Positions 1 to 8,860 of a DNA stretch of 55,992 nucleotides are shown here, in pieces (position 1 is the first letter of the stretch; each line of letters starts with the position of its first letter). The stretch is from positions 1 to 55,992 of the forward strand of contig CAZSLI010000015.1 of assembly GCA_964607705.1 (NCBI GenBank), read 5' to 3'. This DNA is from CAZSLI01 sp964607705. GTDB lineage: Bacteria; Actinomycetota; Coriobacteriia; Anaerosomatales; PHET01. The notes beneath the pieces were generated by a model. That model saw only the letters and a list, made by a program, of their open reading frames with translations. It had not been told where the DNA came from and searched no databases. A program made the translations under genes and the position numbers.

Positions 1-18
1 CGCGAAGGAGGTGACGAG

Positions 19-771
19 ATGCCCTACAAGATCGGCGAGGTGGCCCGGATTGCGAAGGTGAGCGTGCGCACGCTTCACCACTACGACGAACTCGGAGTGC
101 TCGGTCCGTCGGAGCGCAGCGAGGCCGGCTACCGCCTCTACACGGACGACGACCTCGAGCAGCTGCAGCAGGTGCTCGTGTTCAAGGAGCTCGGGTTCGG
201 GCTCGAGGAGATCGCCCGCATCGTCACCGACCCGGGCTACGACCGGCGCGACGCACTCGTGCAGCAGCGTCGGCTCGTGGCCGAGCGGTTGGCCCGCACG
301 AGGGGCCTGCTTGACCTGATAGACAAGACGATCCTTGCCGAGGAAGGAGGGATACGCATGAGCAACGAAGAGATGTTCGAGGTCCTCGGCTTCGATAACT
401 CGCAGTACGAGGACGAGGTCAAGGAGCGCTGGGGCGACACCGACGCCTACGCCGAGTCCGCTCGGCGCACGAAGCGGTACTCGAAGGACGACTGGGCGCG
501 CTACAAGGCCGAAGCCGAGGCGAACGGCGCCAGACTGGTGGAGCTCTACGACGCCGGTGTCGAGCCGACCGATGAGGCCGCCATGGACGCCGCCGAGGAG
601 GCCCGCCTGCTGATCGACAAGTGGTTCTATCCGCTTCCGTGCGAGAACCACGTGTTCTTGGGCGAGATGTACCTGGCCGATCCGCGCTTCAAGGCCAACT
701 ACGAGAACATGCGCGAGGGACTCGCCGAGTGGTTCGTGGCGGCCATCAAGGCCAACGCCGACCGCGCGTAG
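19..771 (+). CDS. tipA: MerR-family regulator with TipAS effector domain
   Basis: 250-aa transcriptional activator. Residues 1-70 form a MerR winged helix-turn-helix (KIGEVARIAKVSVRTLHHYDE, then the GYRLYTDDDL wing), followed by a coiled-coil linker and, from about residue 114, a TipAS-type ligand-binding domain. Family members activate drug-response genes on binding thiopeptide-like ligands. The start is supported by an AAGGAGGTGA Shine-Dalgarno just upstream. A second strong Shine-Dalgarno (AAGGAGG, 344-350) lies 7 bases before the in-frame ATG at 358, which would release the effector domain alone (137 aa), as reported for Streptomyces TipAL/TipAS. Length is close to TipAL (about 253 aa). 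The gene lies at the window edge, so its upstream neighbour is unseen. The family call is firm; the ligand is unknown. Confidence 0.92.
   Translation: MPYKIGEVARIAKVSVRTLHHYDELGVLGPSERSEAGYRLYTDDDLEQLQQVLVFKELGFGLEEIARIVTDPGYDRRDALVQQRRLVAERLARTRGLLDLIDKTILAEEGGIRMSNEEMFEVLGFDNSQYEDEVKERWGDTDAYAESARRTKRYSKDDWARYKAEAEANGARLVELYDAGVEPTDEAAMDAAEEARLLIDKWFYPLPCENHVFLGEMYLADPRFKANYENMREGLAEWFVAAIKANADRA
344..360 (+). promoter_or_regulatory. internal ribosome binding site and start for a TipAS-like short form
   Basis: AAGGAGG at 344-350, a 7-base spacer, then ATG at 358-360 in frame with tipA. It sits at the junction between DNA-binding and effector halves, where the Streptomyces internal start is found. 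Confidence 0.6.
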
Positions 772-825
772 CAGGCCCCAAGGCATGTCCGCCGACGCCG
801 GCCGCATGCCCTTGACGCGTCACCG

Positions 826-863
826 AAGAGCCCGCCGACAGACCTCGGGGGGCTCTTGCATTT
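826..863 (+). terminator. Rho-independent-like terminator after tipA
   Basis: Perfect 8-bp inverted repeat AAGAGCCC (826-833) / GGGCTCTT (850-857) followed by GCATTT. It separates tipA from the next operon. Confidence 0.6.
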
Positions 864-939
864 CCACATCATTCCACCTGCTCAAGGCGGTTGTTTCTTC
901 CTTTACGAGGGCATCACTCTGGAGGAAGGAGTGAGGCTG

Positions 940-2448
940 ATGAAGCGCGAGTACCTGTACGACCGGCCGGGCACGCCGGGTCATGCGGGATCTGCGTGGC
1001 TGGCCGGACGGGAGCGGCCTCAGCGGCCCGCGGTGGACGGGGACTTCTCGGCAGACGTGGTGGTCATCGGCGCCGGGCTCGTCGGCGTGCTGACGGCCGT
1101 TCGGCTCGCCGAGAAGGGCTCGAACGTAGCGCTCATCGAGGGCCGAAGGGTATGCGGCGACGTCACCGGGCACACGAGTGCCAAGGCGACGGCACAGCAC
1201 GGCCTCGTGAGCCGTTCGGTGTCCGAGCACTCGACGATCCCCTGGGTGCTAGCCAACGTCGCGGCGCTCGGCCGCTTGGAGGCGCTGGCCGGGAGGGTGG
1301 CGCCCGACGCCTTCGAGCGGATGGCGTCGCACGCCTACACGCAGGACTCCTCGGCGATGGACGACCTGAGGCGCGAGGCCGCGCTCTACGACGACGCCGG
1401 GCTCGCAGGCGGCGTGCTCGACGTGCCGCCCGAAGGCATCGTCGCGGCCGTCCGGCTGGAGGGTCAGGCTCTCATCGACCCGGTGGCGCTCTGCGACGGA
1501 CTGCTCGACAACGCGCCGGGCTCACTCACGCTCTTCGAAGGCTCGATCGTCCGCGCCTTGGCCGAAGAACGCCATGGCGTGGCGCTGCATTGCGACGGCG
1601 GTGTCGTGCATGCCGACCGCGCCGTCTGCGCGACGAACCATCCGGCGTTCGACACGCTGCTCTACTCGACGCGGCTGTTCCCCTACCGCACCTACGCACT
1701 CGAGATCGAGGTTGGGAGCGCACCACCGGCCGGCATGTGGTACGGACTCGACTATCCGCACCTGGCTTGGCGCCCGGTCTCTTCGGCGATGCCGATGCGA
1801 CTCGTGGTGAGCGGCGTGCGTCACAAAGCCGGGCAGGGCGGCGACGAGAGGGTCTGCTACCGCGACCTCGAGGCGGAGTGTCGAACGCGCTTCGGGCCGC
1901 TCGAGGTGCTGCGCCACTGGTCCACCCAGGACAATCACTCACCCGACGGCCTGCCGATCATCGGCAGGATGGTGGGGCGGGAGCGCGTCTGGGTCGCGAG
2001 CGGCTTCAACGGCTGGGGAATGACGACTGCGGAGGTGGCCGCCGAGGTCATGGCGACCCAACTGGCCGAAGAGAACCACGATCTCGGCGAGATGTTGGCG
2101 CCGGCCCGGCTGAGCACGAAGGGGCTCGGCGAGACCGTCCGCGAGAACCTGGACGTGGCGGCCGAGGCGATCCAAGGCGAGACGACACGCCACGAGGACC
2201 CGGAAACCGTGGTGGCCGGCGAGGGCGCCACGATGCGCACCAAGTCGGGGCACGCGGCCGTAATGCGCGACGCGGACGGAACGCTGCACCTGCACGACGC
2301 GCACTGCCAACACTTGCGATGCGAGGTCGAGTTCAACGAGGCCGAAGGCACGTGGGACTGCCCCTGCCACGGCTCCAGGTACCTCGGCGACGGGTCGTGG
2401 CTCCACGGACCGGCCCGCCGGGGGCTTGAGCCGCTCGACCAGCAGTGA
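940..2448 (+). CDS. FAD-dependent oxidoreductase with C-terminal Rieske domain
   Basis: 502 aa. After a short leader, VVVIGAGLVG is a dinucleotide-binding GxGxxG motif of the DAO/glycine-oxidase fold, which fills residues about 35-375 (late FAD-contact region ASGFNGWGMT). The C-terminal 75 residues form a Rieske [2Fe-2S] domain with C456-x-H458 and C474-x2-H477 ligands. The family oxidises amine or amino-acid-type substrates and the cluster would pass electrons onward; the substrate is not predictable. I chose ATG 940 because GGAGGAAGG lies at 921-929; an upstream in-frame ATG at 856 lacks a ribosome binding site and falls in the tipA terminator region. The stop overlaps the start of the downstream ABC1 kinase gene, so the two are translationally coupled. 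Confidence 0.88.
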   Translation: MKREYLYDRPGTPGHAGSAWLAGRERPQRPAVDGDFSADVVVIGAGLVGVLTAVRLAEKGSNVALIEGRRVCGDVTGHTSAKATAQHGLVSRSVSEHSTIPWVLANVAALGRLEALAGRVAPDAFERMASHAYTQDSSAMDDLRREAALYDDAGLAGGVLDVPPEGIVAAVRLEGQALIDPVALCDGLLDNAPGSLTLFEGSIVRALAEERHGVALHCDGGVVHADRAVCATNHPAFDTLLYSTRLFPYRTYALEIEVGSAPPAGMWYGLDYPHLAWRPVSSAMPMRLVVSGVRHKAGQGGDERVCYRDLEAECRTRFGPLEVLRHWSTQDNHSPDGLPIIGRMVGRERVWVASGFNGWGMTTAEVAAEVMATQLAEENHDLGEMLAPARLSTKGLGETVRENLDVAAEAIQGETTRHEDPETVVAGEGATMRTKSGHAAVMRDADGTLHLHDAHCQHLRCEVEFNEAEGTWDCPCHGSRYLGDGSWLHGPARRGLEPLDQQ

Positions 2449-4097
2449 TGAGGCGTTCGCTCGTACAAGGACACGCGGCTCGCTATCGCGAAGTTGCGAC
2501 AGTGCTGGCCGAGGAGGGACTCGGCGCGGTGGCCGTCGCCCTCAGCCTGCCGGGCGCCATGCGCGGACACGGCGACCCGGACAAGACCACGCCCGAACGC
2601 GTGCGACGCACGCTCGAGCGGCTGGGGCCGACGGCGGTCAAGGTGGGCCAGATGCTGTCGACACGTCCCGACCTGCTCCCCGAGGAGTATCGGACAGAGC
2701 TGCGCCGGCTCCAGGACAAGGTCGAGCCGATCCCCTACGAGGACGTCGCGCGGGTGATCGAAGAGGAGCTGGGGGCATCGCCGAATGTGATCTTCGCGCG
2801 ATTCGTGCGCGAGCCGATCGCCTCGGCATCAATAGGGCAGGTGCATGCCGCCAGCCTCTCCGACGGCAGCGAAGTGGCCGTCAAGGTGCAGAGGCCGGAC
2901 ATACGCGCTCAGGTCGAGACGGACCTCGACATCCTCCGCATGCAGGCCCGCCGTGCCGAGGAGCTCGGGCTCGCGCTCGGCGCGGTCGACGCCGTAGAGG
3001 TCGCCGAGGAGTTCGGCAGCGCGGTTCAACGCGAGCTCGACTACCTCACGGAAGCAGCCAACATCGAACGCTTCGGTGCGGCGTTCGCGGGCGACGAGCG
3101 CATCGCGGTGCCCGGCGTGCATCACGCCTACACCACGCGGCGCGTACTCACCATGGACCGCCTCGAGGGCATCCCACTCAACCGGCTCGAGCTCGTCGAT
3201 GAGGCGGGGCTGGATCGCGCGATGCTGGCCCGCCGCGGCGTGCAGGCCTATCTCGAGATGATCTTCGACATCGGCGCCTTCCATGCGGACCCCCACCCTG
3301 GCAACCTCTTCGCGTTGCCCGACGGCCGGGTCGGCTTCACGGACTTCGGTCGCGTAGGTGAAGTCGGCGCGGGGATGCACGACGCGGCCGTGGACATCCT
3401 GCAGGGCATCGTCGACCAAGATGCCGACTTGGCGACCGATGCGCTCATCGAGATCAGTCGCGAACCCGGTGCGATCGACGCCGAGCGGCTGGGTCGCGAG
3501 GTCTCGGCGCTCATCGGCAAGTACAGCGGACGGACCTTGGGGCAGATCCGGATGGGCGAGATGGTCGAGGACCTGCTGGACCTGGTGCGCGTCCACAAGC
3601 TCTGCATGCCGTCGGACTTCGTTCTCATGCTGGCGACGATGGCGGTACTCGAAGGTGTCGGACGCGAGATCGACCCGGATTTCGACTTCCTCGAGGTAGC
3701 GCGGCCCTACGCGGACCGCATCATGCACGAGCAACTCCGGCCGGACAACCTCGCGCGCGCCCTGCTTCACACCGGCCGCCGGTTGATGCGCACGGTCGCG
3801 CGGCTGCCGTCATCGGTCGACCGGGCGCTGCGGCGCGTCGCCGAGGGCGAGTTCCGCATCGCCGTGCGACCTGAGGGCTACGAACGGCTGCTCATGCGCG
3901 GAGAGGAACTGGTCGACAGGCTTGCTTTCACCGTTCTCATCGCGGCGTTCGTGATCGGGTTCTCGACGTTGCTCACGGTCCAGTGGCTGCCCGGCTGGGC
4001 GCAAGTGGCCGCCACTATCGGGATGTTCGGCGCGGTGGCGGTGGCGATGTGGACCTTCGTCTCGTTGTTCCTGGCGCGGTGGCGCGGCAGACACTGA
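2448..4097 (+). CDS. ABC1/UbiB-family atypical protein kinase-like membrane protein
   Basis: 549 aa. Hallmarks of the ABC1 (ADCK/UbiB) family are visible: KVGQ near residue 65, the SIGQVHAA alanine-rich loop, VAVKVQRP with the ATP-binding lysine, FHADPHPGNLF catalytic loop and TDFGRVG metal-binding DFG. Two hydrophobic helices at the C-terminus (about 490-545) anchor it in the membrane, as in UbiB. Family members support quinone or other isoprenoid-lipid metabolism through ATPase activity. Start is ATG 2448 in the overlap TGATG with the preceding stop; GTG at 2445 is equally possible. Coupling to an FAD/Rieske enzyme hints at a quinone-linked redox role, which is inference. Confidence 0.9.
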   Translation: MRRSLVQGHAARYREVATVLAEEGLGAVAVALSLPGAMRGHGDPDKTTPERVRRTLERLGPTAVKVGQMLSTRPDLLPEEYRTELRRLQDKVEPIPYEDVARVIEEELGASPNVIFARFVREPIASASIGQVHAASLSDGSEVAVKVQRPDIRAQVETDLDILRMQARRAEELGLALGAVDAVEVAEEFGSAVQRELDYLTEAANIERFGAAFAGDERIAVPGVHHAYTTRRVLTMDRLEGIPLNRLELVDEAGLDRAMLARRGVQAYLEMIFDIGAFHADPHPGNLFALPDGRVGFTDFGRVGEVGAGMHDAAVDILQGIVDQDADLATDALIEISREPGAIDAERLGREVSALIGKYSGRTLGQIRMGEMVEDLLDLVRVHKLCMPSDFVLMLATMAVLEGVGREIDPDFDFLEVARPYADRIMHEQLRPDNLARALLHTGRRLMRTVARLPSSVDRALRRVAEGEFRIAVRPEGYERLLMRGEELVDRLAFTVLIAAFVIGFSTLLTVQWLPGWAQVAATIGMFGAVAVAMWTFVSLFLARWRGRH

Positions 4098-4127
4098 GTT
4101 GCAGCGGTCGACGCGCGCCTCGGGCGC

Positions 4128-5165
4128 TCACTCCTGAGGAAGCCGCCTCAGCAGTTCGAGCAGCACCCGCTCCTCTTCCCGTAGGCCCTCGCACTCGGGA
4201 CCTATCTCGCACGCCGCCGCCTCGGCCCACAGCCTGTCCAGATCGCCGGCGAGGTACGCCCCGATGATCCCGGGGTGCACGTAGCTCCGACGGCATACCG
4301 CCGGCGTGTTGCCGAGGAGTCGCGCGGCACTCTTCACGGCCGCCACCACCGCTCGCTCACGGGGCGGGCCCGGTGCCTCTCGAAGAGCCGCCGTCACTGC
4401 CGCTGTCGCGCCCCAGGTGCGGAAGTCCTTGCTGGTGAACTCCGACTCCGCCGCCTCGCGCAGGTAGTCGTTCACGTCTCCGGAGGTGACGCGGTGAGGT
4501 CGCCCGTCGGCACCTTGGTACTGGAACAGGTCCTCGCCCGGAAGGTCTCGCACTCGAGTGATGACACGGGCGAGACGGCGATCCGTCACCGAGACCACGT
4601 GGTCCTTGCCGGCTTTGCCGCGGAAAGAGAGTGTGACCTTGGCGCCACTCACGGCCACGTGGTGGTCCCCCAGCGTGGTCAGACCGTACGACTCATTGTC
4701 GCGGCGGTACTCGGGGTTCCCGATGCGCACGAGGCTCTCGTCGAGTAGCCGCACGACTGCCGCTAGAACCCGCGCGCGACTGAGGGCGTGGCGCGCGAGG
4801 TCCTCGGCGACACGGGCGCGGATACTTGGCAGCGCCTCGCCGAAAGCCACCATGCGGCCGAACTTGGTGGCGTCGCGGTGCGCGCGCCAACCATCGTGAT
4901 AGCGATACTGCTTGCGGCCACGGGCGTCTCGGCCGGTGGCCTGGAGATGCCCGCGCATGTCGGGGCAGATCCAGACGTTCGTCCACGCGGGAGGGATGCG
5001 GAGCGCCTCGATGCGCGCGATCGTCGCGTCATCGGTGACACGGCCGCCCTCGGCGTCCACGTAGACGAAACCTCCGGCGGCGGGTTCTCGGCTGATACCG
5101 GGCGTGGCGTCCGACGAGAATCGCAGGCTCGCTTCCCGGGCAGGATGCGGGGTCTTGACGGGCAC
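4128..5165 (-). CDS. DNA topoisomerase IB (poxvirus/Deinococcus type)
   Basis: 345 aa from GTG at 5165. The N-terminal domain carries the family block PPAWTNVWICPDMRGHLQAT, then GRDARGRKQYRYH with catalytic Arg/Lys residues; later come LTTLGDHH, a TSKDFRTWGAT block and the active-site tyrosine in NTPAVCRRSYVHP. The enzyme relaxes supercoils by transient 3'-phosphotyrosyl nicking. Length matches bacterial TopIB (about 340 aa). The reading frame stays open upstream to an ATG at 5483, but that extension lies inside ku on the other strand, lacks family similarity and is rejected. A GGGGAGG sits about 30 bases upstream of the chosen GTG, so the exact start is unsettled. The gene is divergent from ku and ligD and convergent with the ABC1 gene 30 bp away. 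Confidence 0.93.
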   Translation of the reverse strand: MPVKTPHPAREASLRFSSDATPGISREPAAGGFVYVDAEGGRVTDDATIARIEALRIPPAWTNVWICPDMRGHLQATGRDARGRKQYRYHDGWRAHRDATKFGRMVAFGEALPSIRARVAEDLARHALSRARVLAAVVRLLDESLVRIGNPEYRRDNESYGLTTLGDHHVAVSGAKVTLSFRGKAGKDHVVSVTDRRLARVITRVRDLPGEDLFQYQGADGRPHRVTSGDVNDYLREAAESEFTSKDFRTWGATAAVTAALREAPGPPRERAVVAAVKSAARLLGNTPAVCRRSYVHPGIIGAYLAGDLDRLWAEAAACEIGPECEGLREEERVLLELLRRLPQE

Positions 5166-5298
5166 GGGCGTGGTCCCTGGTGTCGGATACTGGCAGCTAG
5201 TACCTCCCCCATCGCGACGAAGGTGCAGCGGATGCGCTCGCAACGGGGAGAATCTCACAGAGGCCGCCGACGCGGTCGCCTGCAGAAACGGAGTCGCC

Positions 5299-6201
5299 AT
5301 GGCACGCGCAATCTGGAAGGGCGCGATCTCGTTCGGGCTCGTGACGATACCGGTCGGGCTCGTCTCAGCCGAGGACAAGGCCAAAGAGATCGCGTTCCAC
5401 ATGATCGACAAGAAGAGCGGGGCGCGCGTGAAGCAGAAGCGCGTCTCCGAGGCGACCGGCGAAGAGGTGCCCTGGGACGACATCGAGAAGGGCTACGAGT
5501 ACGCGCGCGGGCAGTACGTCGTGTTGGAACCCGAGGAGCTCGAGGCTGCGAACCCGAAGGCCACGCACACCATCGACATCGCGGCGGTCGTCTGCCGCGA
5601 CTGCATCGACCCCCCTTACTTCAACAAGCCGTACTACATCGTGCCCGAGCAGACCGGCCGCAAGCCCTACGCGCTCCTTCGCGAAGTGCTCAAGCGCAAC
5701 AACCAAGTGGCGGTGGCGCGCGTGATCATCCGTACGCGTCAGTATCTCGCCGCCGTGTTCCCGGAGGGTGACGCGCTCGTGCTCGACCTGCTGCGCTATG
5801 CCGACGAGCTGCGCAGCGCCGAGGAGCTCGACCTGCCGGGGAGCGTCGAGGACGTGGGCGTGACCGATAAGGAGATCGCACTTGCCGAGCAGCTCGTGGG
5901 CTCTCTTGTCGAAGAGGAGTGGGAGCCGGGCCGCTACGAGGACACGTACCGAAACGACCTGCTCGACCTCATAAAGAAGAAGGTCGAGGAGGGCGGCCGC
6001 ACGATCACCGAGATGCCCGGCAAGGAGGGCGCGCCCGAGGGCGGCCAGGTCGTCGACATCATGGACCTGCTGCGCCGATCCGTGGAGGCCGCCGAAACCG
6101 AGCGCGGCTCTACGAAGAAGGCGTCGCGCGGCCCGAAGAAGTCAGTGGCCGGAGACGAGACCGCCGAGAAGAAGCCGGCTAAGACGAGGAAGCGCGCCTA
6201 G
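5299..6201 (+). CDS. ku: Ku protein for non-homologous end joining
   Basis: 300 aa. It opens with the bacterial Ku signature MARAIWKGAISFGLVTIPV and continues through the ring-forming core (YFNKPYYIVPEQTGRKPYALLREVL, about residues 85-115). The C-terminal 50 residues are Lys/Arg-rich, as in many actinobacterial Ku proteins, and probably help DNA binding. A homodimer threads on double-strand ends and recruits LigD. Start ATG 5299 follows from family similarity; the open frame extends further upstream without homology. The stop abuts the ligD start with no gap, so the two form an operon. Divergent from topoisomerase IB. Confidence 0.97.
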   Translation: MARAIWKGAISFGLVTIPVGLVSAEDKAKEIAFHMIDKKSGARVKQKRVSEATGEEVPWDDIEKGYEYARGQYVVLEPEELEAANPKATHTIDIAAVVCRDCIDPPYFNKPYYIVPEQTGRKPYALLREVLKRNNQVAVARVIIRTRQYLAAVFPEGDALVLDLLRYADELRSAEELDLPGSVEDVGVTDKEIALAEQLVGSLVEEEWEPGRYEDTYRNDLLDLIKKKVEEGGRTITEMPGKEGAPEGGQVVDIMDLLRRSVEAAETERGSTKKASRGPKKSVAGDETAEKKPAKTRKRA

Positions 6202-8850
6202 GTGGGCCGCCTTGAGGAGTACCGCGCCAAGCGCGACTTCGGCAGGACGCCGGAGCCGTCGGGCGGAGCCGCGTCCGAGCACGAGGGGCTGCTGTACTAC
6301 GTGCAGAAGCATGCGGCGTCGCACCTGCACTATGACTTCCGCATCGAGCTCGACGGCGTGCTGCTCTCATGGGCGGTGCCCAAGGGGCCGTCCCTCGACC
6401 CATCGGACAAGCGGCTCGCCATGCACGTCGAGGACCACCCCATCGAGTACGGCACCTTCGAAGGCGTCATCCCCAAGGGCGAATACGGTGGCGGGACGGT
6501 CATGCTGTGGGACCGCGGCACGTGGGAGCCGGACCACGGGGATCCTCGGCAGCATCTGGCCGAGGGGCACCTGAAGTTCTATCTGCACGGCGAGCGCCTG
6601 CGAGGACGCTGGATGCTCGTGCGCACGAAGGGCTACGGCGGCAAGCCTTCGAGCAACAGCTGGCTGCTGTTCAAGGAGCACGACGCCGAGGAAAGGCCCC
6701 ACTCGGAGTTCGACCCCACGGCCGAGTGGCAGGCGAGTGTCGTCACGGGGCGCACCATGGACGAGATCGCGGCCGACGTGCAGGCGGTGTGGCACAGCAC
6801 CGAGACGGTCGAGGCGAACACCGAGCGGCTGGGCGGGTTGCTTCCGCGCGAACCGGCGACCGGGTCCTCGACGGGTGGCGTCAAGCCGGCTGACGTGACG
6901 GGCGCGAAGAAGGCCCGGCTCCCGCGCACCATCGAGGTGGAACTCGCGACGCTCGTGGACGCGGTCCCCGAGGGCGAGCGGTGGCTGCACGAGATCAAGT
7001 TCGATGGCTACCGCATCGTCGCGTTCAAGGACGCCGAGAAGGTGCGGCTCGTGAGTCGCAACCAGAAGGACTGGACCGAGCGCTTCCCCGAGGTGGCCGA
7101 CGCGGTGCGCGCGCTGCCGTGCGAAAACCTGGTGCTCGACGGCGAGGTGGTCGTGCAGCGGCCCGACGGCACCAACGACTTCCAAGCGCTACAGAACCAT
7201 GCGAAGAGCGGAGTGCCTGCGACGCTGCAGTACTTCGCGTTCGACCTGCTTCACCTGGATGGCTACGACCTGCGGGAGGCGGCGCTCGAAGACCGCAAGC
7301 AGGTGCTGCAGGGGCTGGTCGCACGCCGAGGGGCGGTGCCCGGCGGGTCCTCGGCAGTGCACTATACCGACCACGTGAGCGGGCACGGCGACATCTTCTT
7401 CAAGAGCGCGTGCGACTTCTCGCTCGAGGGCATCGTGAGCAAGCGCGGAGACCGGCCCTACCGGTCCGGCCGCGGGCGCGAGTGGGTGAAGACCAAGTGC
7501 CTGCTCCGGCAGGAGTTCGTGGTCGTGGGATGGACCGACCCTGGCGGCAGCCGCAAAGGGTTCGGCGCGCTGGTGATAGGCCTGCACGGAGACGGCGGCC
7601 TGCGCTACACCGGCCGCGTGGGGACCGGCTTCACGCAGGCGTCGATCGCCGAGATCCTCGGCAGGTTGGAGCCACTGGCGGTGGACGAGCCGCCGGTCGT
7701 CAACGCGCCGAAGGGCGCTGCAGGACGCGCGATCCACTGGGTGCGTCCGGAGCTCGTCGCCGAAGTCTCGTTCGCCGAGTGGACGGAGGACGGCTCCCTG
7801 CGCCACCCATCCTTTCAGGGCCTGCGCGAGGACAAGCCCGCCACCGACGTAGCCGCCGAGGAACCGCAGGCCGTCGCGCCTCCCCCGCCGGTCGCCGAGA
7901 AGCCGAAGCCTGATGCGCCGATAGTCGCCGGCGTGCTGCTCACGAACCCGGACCGCGTCTTCTGGCCGGACGTGGGCATCACGAAGCTCGAGGCGTGCCG
8001 CTACTACGAGTCGGTGGCCGAGCTCATGCTGCCGCACATGGTGGGCCGGCCGCTCTCGCTGGTGCGCTGCCCCGAGGGCTACACGGGGCAGTGTTTCTAC
8101 CAGAAGCACATCGAGAACTTCCCGAAGTCGGTCGATGCCGTGGGTGTCTACGAGCCCGAGGAGGACAGGGTGCGGCCCTACGGGACGGTCCACGACCTCG
8201 CCGGCGTCATCGGCCTCGTGCAGATGGGCGTGCTCGAGATCCATCCCTGGGGCTCGCGCAACGACGACATCGAGAAGCCGGACCGCATCACGTTCGACCT
8301 CGATCCCGACCCGGAGCTGCCGTTCGCGCAGGTGGGCGGGACGGCGCTGCTCCTGCGCGCCGAGCTCGAACGCCTCGGACTGCGGTCGTGGCCCAAGACG
8401 ACGGGCGGCAAGGGGCTCCATGTGGTGGTGCCGCTGACGCGGAGACAGGACTGGGACGCGGCGAAGGCGTTCGCGAAGGCGTTCGTGGACTCGATCGTCG
8501 CCATCGAGCCCCGGCTCTTCACGTCAAACATGAGCAAAGCCCAGCGTGACGGGCGCATCTTCATCGACTACCTGCGCAACGCACGGGGGGCTACGGCCGT
8601 CGCTCCGTACTCGACTCGTGCCAGGCCCGAGGCCCCCGTCTCGATGCCGCTCTTCTGGAGCGAGCTCGACGGTGCGAGCGAGCGCCCCTACTACACCGTC
8701 CGGAACGTCGGCGAGCGACTCAGCGGGTTGAACGGCGATCCCTGGGTGGACATCGGCACCCACCGGCAGTCGATCACGGCGGAGGCCCGCCGCAAGCTCG
8801 GTGTAGACGCCCAGGAACTTCAAGTGCATCGCGGCCGCCGTGCTGGGTAA
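6202..8850 (+). CDS. ligD: multifunctional NHEJ DNA ligase LigD (PE-ligase-polymerase)
   Basis: 882 aa with all three LigD modules. Residues about 10-165: 3'-phosphoesterase (YVQKHAASHLHYDFRIE, GVIPKGEYGGGTV). Residues about 225-540: ATP-dependent ligase with motif I EIKFDGYR, adenylated lysine K266, motif LVLDGEVVV and EGIVSKR, and the OB fold to about 545. After a Pro-rich linker, residues about 580-870 form a primase-like polymerase with FDLDPDPELPF as the metal-binding DxD motif and TGGKGLHVVVPL. The order phosphoesterase-ligase-polymerase is that of Pseudomonas LigD rather than the polymerase-first mycobacterial enzyme. GTG start directly follows the ku stop. It trims, fills and seals broken ends together with Ku. 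Confidence 0.97.
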   Translation: MGRLEEYRAKRDFGRTPEPSGGAASEHEGLLYYVQKHAASHLHYDFRIELDGVLLSWAVPKGPSLDPSDKRLAMHVEDHPIEYGTFEGVIPKGEYGGGTVMLWDRGTWEPDHGDPRQHLAEGHLKFYLHGERLRGRWMLVRTKGYGGKPSSNSWLLFKEHDAEERPHSEFDPTAEWQASVVTGRTMDEIAADVQAVWHSTETVEANTERLGGLLPREPATGSSTGGVKPADVTGAKKARLPRTIEVELATLVDAVPEGERWLHEIKFDGYRIVAFKDAEKVRLVSRNQKDWTERFPEVADAVRALPCENLVLDGEVVVQRPDGTNDFQALQNHAKSGVPATLQYFAFDLLHLDGYDLREAALEDRKQVLQGLVARRGAVPGGSSAVHYTDHVSGHGDIFFKSACDFSLEGIVSKRGDRPYRSGRGREWVKTKCLLRQEFVVVGWTDPGGSRKGFGALVIGLHGDGGLRYTGRVGTGFTQASIAEILGRLEPLAVDEPPVVNAPKGAAGRAIHWVRPELVAEVSFAEWTEDGSLRHPSFQGLREDKPATDVAAEEPQAVAPPPPVAEKPKPDAPIVAGVLLTNPDRVFWPDVGITKLEACRYYESVAELMLPHMVGRPLSLVRCPEGYTGQCFYQKHIENFPKSVDAVGVYEPEEDRVRPYGTVHDLAGVIGLVQMGVLEIHPWGSRNDDIEKPDRITFDLDPDPELPFAQVGGTALLLRAELERLGLRSWPKTTGGKGLHVVVPLTRRQDWDAAKAFAKAFVDSIVAIEPRLFTSNMSKAQRDGRIFIDYLRNARGATAVAPYSTRARPEAPVSMPLFWSELDGASERPYYTVRNVGERLSGLNGDPWVDIGTHRQSITAEARRKLGVDAQELQVHRGRRAG

Positions 8851-8860
8851 GTAGGGTGCA

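Noticed and set aside
5166..5483. N-terminal extension of topoisomerase IB
   Set aside because: It lies inside ku on the opposite strand and has no family similarity; divergent promoter space is needed at 5166-5298.
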